This document shows, in pieces, positions 44,114 through 51,022 of a stretch of DNA of 64,000 nt. The stretch is from contig JAUHXA010000011.1 of NCBI GenBank assembly GCA_030427245.1, positions 1 through 64,000 of the forward strand, given 5' to 3'. This DNA is from Bacteroidia bacterium. Lineage in GTDB: Bacteria; Bacteroidota; Bacteroidia; Chitinophagales; UBA2359. The notes under the pieces were generated by a model. It was not told the DNA's origin, made no database searches, and saw only the letters and a list, made by a program, of their open reading frames with translations. The position numbers and the translations under genes were made by a program. The stretch's first letter is position 1. Each line of letters begins with the position of its first letter.

Positions 44114-45478
44114 ATGAATTTACAAACACTAATTCAACAAATTGAGGAAGGAAAAAAAGAGTTGGATGCTTTGCGTCCAATTTCTCCAGAACGTGAGGCG
44201 AAAATCAAACAAACTTTTCGCTTATGGTGGAACTATCACTCCAATGCGATAGAAGGAAATCAATTGACCTTGGGTGAAACTGTTTCCTTGATTCTTTATG
44301 ATTTAACGGCAAAAGGAAAATCATACAAAGACCACCGAGAGGTGAAAGGACACAATGAAGCCTTATTGTGGATTGAAGAAATTGTAGCCGAAAATCGTCC
44401 CATTACTCAAACGTTTGTTCGTGAGCTTCACCAAATGTTGCTGAAGGAATCTTACGATTCTCCGGCGATTACCCCAACAGGTCAAACTGTTCAAAAGAAA
44501 ATCAAGGTAGGGGAGTATAAAACAACGCCCAATCATGTTCGAACTCCAACAGGTGAAATTTACCACTATGCCTCGCCAGAAGAAGTGCCTGCAAAAATGG
44601 ATGATTTATTGAGGTGGTACGAACAGGAAAAAGACGATTTACACCCTCTGATTTTGGCAGCTACTTTCCACTATCGATTTGTAAAAATTCATCCTTTTGA
44701 TGATGGAGATGGCAGAATGTCAAGGGTTTTGATGAATCTAATTTTGATGCAAGGCGGATATCCGCCTGCCATTATTAAAATGGAAAAACGCAGTGAATAT
44801 TTGGCAGCTTTGAGTGAAGCGGATTCAGGTGATTTAGAAAAGTTTATTCTATTTGTAGGCGAATGTTTATTGGAGTCCACTGATTTGTATGTGCGAGGTG
44901 CAAAGGGTGAAAATATTGGTGAATCGGATGATTTAGATAAACAGATTGCGCTATTGAAATTGCAGTTGAAGAACAATCCCAAAATAGAAGATAAGCTAAT
45001 AAAGAGAAGTGCTAAAATAGAAGAAGAACTATTTGAAAAAACTTTCAAACCACTTTTTTTGAGTGTTGGAGACAAATTATCTCAATTTGATGAACACTTT
45101 CTATTAGTACAACATGGATTACAAATAAAAAATACTTTTATTAAGTATGCTGACTTGTTATTGTATAGCAAAGAGCAATTTTCTGAATCATTAATTGATG
45201 TACAAAGAATCATTTTAAGTTTCATGTGGGCGCAACCTAAATTTCACACAAAAAATCCGAATTTAATACACAAAGGAATTGAAATTTCATTGCACACACA
45301 TGAATACAATATAAAAACTGTTGATTTAGAAGGCATGAAAACGTTTACAGCTAACGAGCATTTATTCGCTAATAAATATAATATTCAATTAACTTCAAAA
45401 GAAATCAACCAAATCGTTACTATTATAACTGAGTCTGTATTGAAAGAAATTCAAGAAAAAACTAATGCCAAATTATAA
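44114..45478 (+). CDS. Fic family protein with GDGR variant motif
   Basis: A 454-residue class II Fic protein. The inhibitory helix SNAIEG (residues 43-48, SxxxE[G/N]) precedes the Fic core. The catalytic motif is HPFDDGDGRMSR with His193, and Asp199 replaces the usual Asn of GNGR, a substitution that may change nucleotide or metal handling. Residues about 270-454 form an extra C-terminal domain that is more AT-rich in DNA and Lys/Ile/Asn-rich in protein than the core, and which I do not recognise. Typical Fic enzymes AMPylate proteins. It forms an operon with the upstream DUF2087 gene. Confidence 0.87.
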   Translation: MNLQTLIQQIEEGKKELDALRPISPEREAKIKQTFRLWWNYHSNAIEGNQLTLGETVSLILYDLTAKGKSYKDHREVKGHNEALLWIEEIVAENRPITQTFVRELHQMLLKESYDSPAITPTGQTVQKKIKVGEYKTTPNHVRTPTGEIYHYASPEEVPAKMDDLLRWYEQEKDDLHPLILAATFHYRFVKIHPFDDGDGRMSRVLMNLILMQGGYPPAIIKMEKRSEYLAALSEADSGDLEKFILFVGECLLESTDLYVRGAKGENIGESDDLDKQIALLKLQLKNNPKIEDKLIKRSAKIEEELFEKTFKPLFLSVGDKLSQFDEHFLLVQHGLQIKNTFIKYADLLLYSKEQFSESLIDVQRIILSFMWAQPKFHTKNPNLIHKGIEISLHTHEYNIKTVDLEGMKTFTANEHLFANKYNIQLTSKEINQIVTIITESVLKEIQEKTNAKL

Positions 45479-45502
45479 GACTCTCTGACTCTCCGGCTCT
45501 CT
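45479..45502. repeat. Octamer-like short tandem repeat
   Basis: GACTCTCT-GACTCTCC-GGCTCTCT, three imperfect 8-base units directly after the Fic stop codon. It belongs to the same class of short arrays at gene ends as those at 29563 and 57075. Confidence 0.7.
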
Positions 45503-45576
45503 GAACCTGTGTTCAATTCTAGTTTCAACTGTTGTCAAGGTCTTCAACCATTGACAAAGTTTTCGTTTATTTCCTT

Positions 45577-46437
45577 TCAAACAATCACCCCACCCACTTC
45601 ATCTCGATACTCTGTCGGATTTTTCCCAATAATTTCTTTGAACATTTTATTGAAGTGCGACAAATTATTGAAGCCTACTTCAAAGGCTATCTCCGCAACA
45701 GGAGCATCCTCCTCCGCCAATAATTTACATGCTTGAGCAATGCGAAATTCATTCACAAATTTTGTAAAAGTCGTGTTGGTGAGTTTTTTGAAGTAGCGAC
45801 AAAATGCAGGCACAGTCATGTGGACTTCTTGAGCTATTTCATCAAGTGTGATGGTTTCCTCATAATGCTTCTGAATGTATTCATGTATGACAATCATGCG
45901 CTCACGCTCCTGCACATTCACTTCTACGGTAAGACCTTCCCCATTCAGTAACTGATAGTCATCGGCTTTAGCCAGCTCTTGTAGGATGTCTAATAAGGCC
46001 AATAACTTAGAAAATTGAGGCAATTGAACCAAGTACTCCAATCGCTCTCCAATGCGTTTTTTTGTTTTTGAAGAAAAGGAAATTCCTCCTTTGGCTTTTT
46101 CCAATAACTGATTAATAGCCGCCATTTCAGGCGTATTCAAAAATTCACTTCCTAAGAAGTCGGCTTTCATTTGTACAACTATTTCTCTTTGTTCTTGACC
46201 TGCTTGATTGGCAAATGTGAGGTGAGGTAGGTTGGGCCCCAATAGCAGTAAATCCCCATTGCGATAGTAAGAGATGTGTTGTCCGATATGACGTTTACCG
46301 CTTCCATTAGCGATATAGACCAATTCGTATTCACTGTGAAAATGCCAAGTAGGTTTTTTTTCGTTTTGTTTGAAAAATTTTCTGACGGCAAAAGAACTTC
46401 CAAAATTGGGTTTGATGGCTTCTAAAACTGGTTTCAT
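45577..46437 (-). CDS. AraC-family transcriptional regulator with cupin domain
   Basis: A 286-residue regulator. The N-terminal cupin (about 30-110) contains WHFHSEYELVYIANGSGKRH and LLLGPNLPHL, the ligand-binding fold of sugar- or arabinose-type regulators. The C-terminal AraC domain has its first helix-turn-helix at LDEIAQEVHMTVPAFCRYFKK (in fragments, about 200-220) and its second at PVAEIAFEVGFNNLSHFNKMF (about 248-268). It is divergent from the exported protein at 46693; the 254-base gap carries 21-bp-spaced direct repeats that fit its likely binding sites. Ligand unknown. Confidence 0.92.
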   Translation of the reverse strand: MKPVLEAIKPNFGSSFAVRKFFKQNEKKPTWHFHSEYELVYIANGSGKRHIGQHISYYRNGDLLLLGPNLPHLTFANQAGQEQREIVVQMKADFLGSEFLNTPEMAAINQLLEKAKGGISFSSKTKKRIGERLEYLVQLPQFSKLLALLDILQELAKADDYQLLNGEGLTVEVNVQERERMIVIHEYIQKHYEETITLDEIAQEVHMTVPAFCRYFKKLTNTTFTKFVNEFRIAQACKLLAEEDAPVAEIAFEVGFNNLSHFNKMFKEIIGKNPTEYRDEVGGVIV

Positions 46438-46522
46438 CTGTCTTTATTTCGTGAAAAAATACAAATCTGATGTTTGTAGTTTGGTTTTCAATCATTTGTA
46501 TAAGCAACATCAAATCTGGGTT

Positions 46523-46584
46523 AATATAGCACTACAAGTCGTCAATATAGCAGTAGTGAGGTCTTGTGCGCCAATGTACCTTTG
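46523..46584 (+). promoter_or_regulatory. AraC-type half-sites next to a Bacteroidota promoter
   Basis: AATATAGCA occurs at 46523-46531 and 46544-46552, exactly 21 bases apart (two helical turns, the spacing of AraC I1/I2 half-sites). A canonical -7 element, TACCTTTG (46577-46584), follows 24 bases later, so the downstream half-site would overlap the -33 region as in activated promoters. The promoter points toward the gene at 46693; its leader would be about 100 bases. Confidence 0.6.
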
Positions 46585-46692
46585 CAGTGAAAATAATACG
46601 AAAGTTGTACCAATACTGAAAGGAATAAGTTGGTATAACCAATTTCAAAACTAAAAAGTTCTTATTTACTTAAAACTTAAAATTCACGTAAC

Positions 46693-47307
46693 ATGAAAAA
46701 CGTAAAATTAATTTTCACAAGTATGTTGATGAGCGTCCTATTCTTCACGACTTCAATGGCTTTTGCCAGTTCTTTTGGAGTAGAGACACGCATTCAAGTC
46801 GTACACCCTGACAACGGTCACAAAAGCATTTCGATAAGAATTCCCCAATCCGATACGCCTAAAGTAACGGTTAAATTGGAGGATTCCAAAGGTGAGACTT
46901 TATACAGCAAAAAATCAAAAGGAGAAGACGGAGTTGCTACCTTATTGAATGTAAATAGCTTGCCCAATGGAATGTATTATATTACGGTGGAAGATAATTA
47001 CAAAATCACCAAACAGCCTTTGCGTATCGAACTGGACAAAGTGGTAGTTGATGAGTACAAAATGGCAACTACTCAAAAACCAACCTTTCAGTACAATACT
47101 CGCAGAAGATTGGTTTCATTGAATATCCTTACAGAAGGAGAGATTGATGTATTACTTCTTAATGAAAATGGTCATAAGTTGTTGGTAACAAAAGAAATGG
47201 GACAACTCAACAAGACCTTCAATCTCAAAAATTTGAATCAAGGAAACTATACTTTTATTATGAGTTATAACGGCAAAACTTTTTATGAAAATATTCTTGT
47301 TAAATAA
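46693..47307 (+). CDS. Exported protein with two T9SS-tail-like beta-domains
   Basis: A 204-residue protein with a signal peptide (to about residue 25, MAFASS). Two similar beta-sandwich units follow: about 32-105 (VTVKLEDSKGETLYSK, LPNGMYYITVEDN) and about 125-204 (IDVLLLNENGHKLL, LNQGNYTFIMSYNGKTFYENILVK). The last unit resembles a short T9SS sorting domain but lacks the PNP motif and basic ending, so secretion by T9SS is doubtful. Function unknown. Expression is probably controlled by the divergent AraC regulator through 46523-46552. Two terminators follow. Confidence 0.72.
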   Translation: MKNVKLIFTSMLMSVLFFTTSMAFASSFGVETRIQVVHPDNGHKSISIRIPQSDTPKVTVKLEDSKGETLYSKKSKGEDGVATLLNVNSLPNGMYYITVEDNYKITKQPLRIELDKVVVDEYKMATTQKPTFQYNTRRRLVSLNILTEGEIDVLLLNENGHKLLVTKEMGQLNKTFNLKNLNQGNYTFIMSYNGKTFYENILVK

Positions 47308-47352
47308 AAATAATTAAGTAGTAGAGTTTTAAAAACACATCATTTTGTTTGT

Positions 47353-47382
47353 AGCCATTGGAGGGCACTTCAATGGCTTTTT
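47353..47382 (+). terminator. Terminator copy 1
   Basis: AGCCATTG...CAATGGCT with an extended 11-bp stem (one wobble), a GGCA tetraloop and five T, 46 bases after the exported protein gene. Confidence 0.85.
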
Positions 47383-47450
47383 ATGAAAATTTTAGCGCTT
47401 AATAAGATTGATTAAAGTAGTAAAGTTTTATAAAGCATCATTTTGTTTGT

Positions 47451-47482
47451 AGCCATTGGAGTTCTTACTTCAATGGCTTTTT
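47451..47482 (+). terminator. Terminator copy 2
   Basis: The second copy keeps the AGCCATTG/CAATGGCT arms (47453-like positions shifted by about 100) and T run, but has a larger 12-base loop. It immediately precedes the thiL promoter and insulates it. Confidence 0.8.
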
Positions 47483-47487
47483 ATATT

Positions 47488-47495
47488 TATCTTTG
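47488..47495 (+). promoter_or_regulatory. -7 element of thiL
   Basis: TATCTTTG, an exact TAnnTTTG match 20 bases before the chosen thiL ATG and directly behind the second terminator. No TPP riboswitch-like structure is seen in the short leader. Confidence 0.6.
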
Positions 47496-47515
47496 CCGCT
47501 ACAAGAAAAAAATAT

Positions 47516-48565
47516 ATGAGCGACAACAATTCCAACCAACCCAAACTAACTCCCGTCAGTGAATTGGGAGAATTTGGCTTAATTGAGCATTTGAACAAAA
47601 ACGCACGTAATAGCAATGCCAGTACTTTGAAGAGTATTGGTGATGATGCGGCAGTGATTCAATACGAAAAAGACAAGGTGACAGTCATTTCTACCGATTT
47701 ATTGGTCGAAGGAATTCACTTTGATATGGTTTATACACCTTTGAAGCATTTGGGCTACAAAGCAGTGGCAGTCAATCTTTCGGATATTTACGCCATGAAT
47801 GCTACTCCTCGACAAATTACTGTTTCGATGGCTGTTTCCAGTCGTTTTACGGTGGAAGCATTGGACGAAATTTATGCAGGAATTCACACCGCCTGCAATA
47901 CTTTTGATGTGGATTTGATTGGAGGCGATACGAGTTCTTCTCGCTTGGGTTTGGTCATTAGCGTTACGGCAATTGGTGAAGCGAAAGCAGAAGATGTGGT
48001 GTATCGAAATACCGCACAAGTTGGTGATATGATTTGTATGACGGGTGATTTAGGTGGCGCTTATTTGGGCTTGCAGATTTTGGAGCGTGAAAAGCAAGTG
48101 TTTTTGGCAGATTCCAATATGAAACCCGATTTAACAGCCTCTAAATACTTGGTTGCTCGACAATTGAAGCCCGAACCTCGCAACGATATCATTGAGATTC
48201 TACGCAATATGAAAATCAAACCGACTGCAATGATTGACATTTCGGATGGTTTGTCGTCTGACTTGTTGCACATCTGCAATCAATCAAATGTGGGTTGTGA
48301 CCTTTTTGAAGAGAATATTAAGCTACATCCTGATACGCTCGAAACAGCTATGAAAATGGGTTTGCCACCTTTTACTTGTGCCTTGAGTGGAGGCGAAGAC
48401 TATGAATTACTGTTTACGGTGAATCCCAAAGATGGAGAACGTTTGCGAGAAATCCAGGGCTTTTCGATTATCGGACGCATCACAGAAGCTACAAAAGGAC
48501 GGTATCTTTATACTCAAAAAGGGGTGAAGCATGAGTTGGTGGCGCAAGGGTGGAAGCATATTTAG
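47516..48565 (+). CDS. thiL: Thiamine-monophosphate kinase
   Basis: Phosphorylates thiamine monophosphate to thiamine diphosphate. A 349-residue member of the PurM/ThiL superfamily with GELGEFGLIEHL-type opening, GDDAAV (about 42-47), STDLLVEGIHFD (about 60-71), GGDTSSS (about 139-145), MTGDLGGAYLGL (about 177-188), DISDGLSSDL (about 241-250) and SGGEDYELLF (about 300-309). The ATG at 47516 is chosen; the frame is open to a TTG within the terminator stem. Its stop codon overlaps that of the convergent anti-sigma-like gene (both use the bases TTAG at 48562-48565). Confidence 0.95.
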   Translation: MSDNNSNQPKLTPVSELGEFGLIEHLNKNARNSNASTLKSIGDDAAVIQYEKDKVTVISTDLLVEGIHFDMVYTPLKHLGYKAVAVNLSDIYAMNATPRQITVSMAVSSRFTVEALDEIYAGIHTACNTFDVDLIGGDTSSSRLGLVISVTAIGEAKAEDVVYRNTAQVGDMICMTGDLGGAYLGLQILEREKQVFLADSNMKPDLTASKYLVARQLKPEPRNDIIEILRNMKIKPTAMIDISDGLSSDLLHICNQSNVGCDLFEENIKLHPDTLETAMKMGLPPFTCALSGGEDYELLFTVNPKDGERLREIQGFSIIGRITEATKGRYLYTQKGVKHELVAQGWKHI

Positions 48566-49200
48566 GGCATCAACTCTTTTCGAACGAAAAACATCCCCAT
48601 CATCAAATCCGACCTATTCCAAAGTTTCCAATAATAACGACCGGGAGCAAGTTGTCTTGTATCTACTGTGAAATTTGTAGTAGAAGCCTTGAAACGTTGG
48701 GTCAAAAGTGCTTCCATTTTATTGTTTTCGATGCGGACTTTGAAGTCATTGGATAAAGCTTGTTTCAAAACAAAGTCTATTTTATCACTGCAATTTTGCC
48801 CATTTACAGGTTGGACGACTTCAATACTTCCAGCCCGTTCTGCCGCCTCCAAAAGTTCCTCATATTCTGTCACAGGTCGAAACATCGCTAAGAGTTCGTC
48901 TAAAGTATAGGTAGTTTTGGATTCTTCCTTCAATAAATCTTGCACATTAAGGTGGTGTGTTTGGTCAATTGCTTCAATATTTGCAACAAATTCATCTAAA
49001 TTGGCATCGCTTTCGGCCTCCTCCAACAGGCCCACTAAATAGTTTTCCTCCGCAGTTTCTTGAATCAGTTGACGCACAAAAACCTCTTGCATTAACTCCA
49101 CATTGTCAGCCATTTCTTCTACGAAATTTTTCGATTCATCCTCGCTCAAACGACCGTAAATGTAATCCTCTATCCGATTGATTTCTTTTGTAGTAAACAT
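48562..49200 (-). CDS. Soluble anti-sigma-like protein, partner of the ECF sigma factor
   Basis: 212 residues, not assigned to a named family. Residues 5-45 (RIEDYIYGRLSEDESKNFVEEMADN) match the helical start of many Bacteroidota anti-sigma proteins (GxLSxxE...DNxEL). There is no zinc motif and no transmembrane helix, so it should be cytoplasmic. Acidic middle (55-110). The C-terminal 80 residues (KVRIENNKMEALLTQRF, LAPGRYYWKLWNRSDLM) look like a small beta-sandwich. It lies 87 bases downstream of the sigma gene on the same strand. Anti-sigma function is inferred from position and the N-terminal pattern. Confidence 0.65.
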   Translation of the reverse strand: MFTTKEINRIEDYIYGRLSEDESKNFVEEMADNVELMQEVFVRQLIQETAEENYLVGLLEEAESDANLDEFVANIEAIDQTHHLNVQDLLKEESKTTYTLDELLAMFRPVTEYEELLEAAERAGSIEVVQPVNGQNCSDKIDFVLKQALSNDFKVRIENNKMEALLTQRFKASTTNFTVDTRQLAPGRYYWKLWNRSDLMMGMFFVRKELMP

Positions 49201-49287
49201 ATATAGTTCATAAATAAAAATTAGTGTAAAACGCTATGTCTTGTTTGTCAGTAGTCAGTAAAAATAATCCTACTTTCCGCATCTATA

Positions 49288-49977
49288 TCAACGTACATAT
49301 TTTTCAATAAAAGCGTGAATCGCTCGATTATCACACAATTCTCGGTAATACACACTCTGCTTAATCCGATTTGCCAAAGCCGTTTTACAATCATGAATTC
49401 CTTTTCGAGAAGCACCTTCTGATATTTTTAGAAGTTTGGCAATTTCTCGATGTGATTTCTCAGCTCCATACAGCAGCATTATTTTCTTGCAGCGTTCAGT
49501 CAAAGATTGAATCATGCCCACCACTATTTTGTGCAATTGCTGAATTTGCAAAGCCTGTTCTACATCTTCGTCTGTCGCTTGCTCTGGAAACTGTGATAAA
49601 TCATTCGTTGAATCTTCGTCTTCCCCACTTCTTTTCCGTTGTAGCATCACCTTTACATGACTCATAGCATCCTGCTTTCTATCCCGCAACTTTCGTAACC
49701 ACAGCTTTCGGCAAACCGCATAAGTATAGGTGGAGAATTTTGCAGTTAGTTGAAAATTATTTTTTTCACATTGTTTTCTAAAGATTTTAAAGCTGTCTAA
49801 AATAAGGGTTCTAGCATCGTCAATCGTTCCTCCGTTTGCTGTCACCAAACGCTCTATCATACCATATACTTCTTCGTAACATTGCTGCAATACGTTCCAA
49901 TCGTTCTGCAAAAAAGCCTGAATGATTTTTTGATTTTTGGCTTGCTCCAATGGATTTAAGGTTCGTTCTCTACTCAT
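49288..49977 (-). CDS. ECF-type RNA polymerase sigma factor
   Basis: A 229-residue sigma factor with only regions 2 and 4. Region 2 spans about 35-95 (YGMIERLVTANGGTIDDART, FSTYTYAVCRKLWLRKLRDR, the -10-binding helix). An acidic, variable linker (about 105-140) leads to region 4 (about 150-205, LTERCKKIMLLYGAEKSHREIAKLLKISEGAS). The tail (to 229) has additional helices. The start is the ATG at 49977; a TTG seven codons upstream is rejected. The gene is divergent from the exported CARDB-like protein and TPR-CHAT gene, with a 319-base AT-rich gap holding motif copy 2 and no ORF. Confidence 0.9.
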   Translation of the reverse strand: MSRERTLNPLEQAKNQKIIQAFLQNDWNVLQQCYEEVYGMIERLVTANGGTIDDARTLILDSFKIFRKQCEKNNFQLTAKFSTYTYAVCRKLWLRKLRDRKQDAMSHVKVMLQRKRSGEDEDSTNDLSQFPEQATDEDVEQALQIQQLHKIVVGMIQSLTERCKKIMLLYGAEKSHREIAKLLKISEGASRKGIHDCKTALANRIKQSVYYRELCDNRAIHAFIEKYVR

Positions 49978-50010
49978 TGTATGCCTTTTTTGATACAAAA
50001 TGTTACCTCA

Positions 50011-50031
50011 GTCATGAATGAAAATTAAAAT
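50011..50031. repeat. Recurring AT-rich motif, copy 2
   Basis: Core GAATGAAAATTAAAAT, 33 bases upstream of the sigma factor ATG. See copy 1 at 43592. Confidence 0.6.
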
Positions 50032-50296
50032 ACAAATCAAAATGAAAGTTTAAATGGACTTAAGGCCTTTCTTTGGAAGGTAAGACAAGATAAAAAAAAA
50101 TTGGCTTTTATGTTGGCTACTCCTTTTTTAAAATAAAATTTTAGTCAAAAACTGCTTAATATCAACTCGAAATAAATGTAGGAAAATAAATTACAACTTT
50201 TAAAGGTAACAATTTTGAAGACTTTGGTAATGTAGAAAGTGTACGACACAGAAAACATTTTTTCCTTTTATAAACCTTTTAAATTTTATTAAAACC

Positions 50297-50908
50297 ATGA
50301 CAACTTCAAAATTTCAATTCAGATTCAGCAGCATTTTGACAAGCATCGTATTCGCTTTAACTATCCTATTTTTTGGAGACGCAACTGCTCAAATAAAGAC
50401 ATTTCAAGGACCTAAAGTAACCGACATCAGTCCGCAAACAAGAGACAGACTCAATGCCAACTTGAAACCTTGTCCAGATTTGATGGCAGAATCCATCCAA
50501 TTTGAAATTGTTGGCGTAAAAAGTACACATGTATTACGAGTAAGAGTAACAGGTATCGTGAAAAATATTGGTTCAAAAGAATTTCGCTCCAATGCTCGCC
50601 AACAGTCTGTAAATCTTTACATTGGCAGTAGATGGATGGCAACAAAATCAAACATCACTTCTATTGCACCAGGTGAATCTGTATCCGTTTCTTATACGAT
50701 GGACTTTCACCTATCCAACGAATTTCCAGAAACAGCAAAAGTGAGTATCAGCTACGACCCCGATATCTTGAACGATGGCAATCCAATGAATGATGATTGT
50801 ACAACTGCCAACAATACGGCTACTCGCAGCATGGCAGATGTTCACGATATTCCCTACTTGAGACCCTCACCACCTTCTAAAACGACAACGATTCGCAAGT
50901 CAAAGTAA
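50297..50908 (+). CDS. Exported CARDB-like protein
   Basis: 203 residues: signal peptide (about 1-31, ending ATAQ) and one beta-sandwich resembling CARDB/DUF11-type adhesion modules (about 60-165; VTGIVKNIGSKEFRSNARQQ, VNLYIGSRWMA, APGESVSVSYTMDFHL, NDDCTTANNTAT). A basic, proline-rich tail (PSPPSKTTTIRKSK) follows, without a T9SS signature. Cys58 and Cys169 could pair. Function unknown. It lies between the divergent sigma gene and TPR-CHAT, oriented with the latter. Confidence 0.72.
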   Translation: MTTSKFQFRFSSILTSIVFALTILFFGDATAQIKTFQGPKVTDISPQTRDRLNANLKPCPDLMAESIQFEIVGVKSTHVLRVRVTGIVKNIGSKEFRSNARQQSVNLYIGSRWMATKSNITSIAPGESVSVSYTMDFHLSNEFPETAKVSISYDPDILNDGNPMNDDCTTANNTATRSMADVHDIPYLRPSPPSKTTTIRKSK

Positions 50909-50927
50909 GCAGCGAATAACAGCGCTT

Positions 50928-50976
50928 TCAAAACTCCAAACTCTCAATAAGCTCAATCGCTTGTTGGGAGTTTTGA
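50928..50976 (+). promoter_or_regulatory. Long hairpin between the CARDB-like and TPR-CHAT genes
   Basis: Outer arms TCAAAACTCC (50928-50937) and GGAGTTTTGA (50967-50976) and inner arms CAATAAGC and GCTTGTTG (50945-50952/50959-50966) form an 18-bp interrupted stem with a 7-base bulge. No T run follows, so it could be an attenuator or mRNA stabiliser rather than a simple terminator. Confidence 0.55.
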
Positions 50977-51022
50977 TATTTGGGTATTTCCTTCAAATTG
51001 GTTAAATTTATTGACTCCAAAC

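Larger units (their letters stand above)
47314..47483. repeat. Tandemly duplicated terminator region, period about 100 bp
   Basis: Copies 47314-47383 and 47413-47483 share TTTTGTTTGTAGCCATTG and CTTCAATGGCTTTTTAT with small differences in between. The duplication encloses both terminator hairpins described here. Confidence 0.85.
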
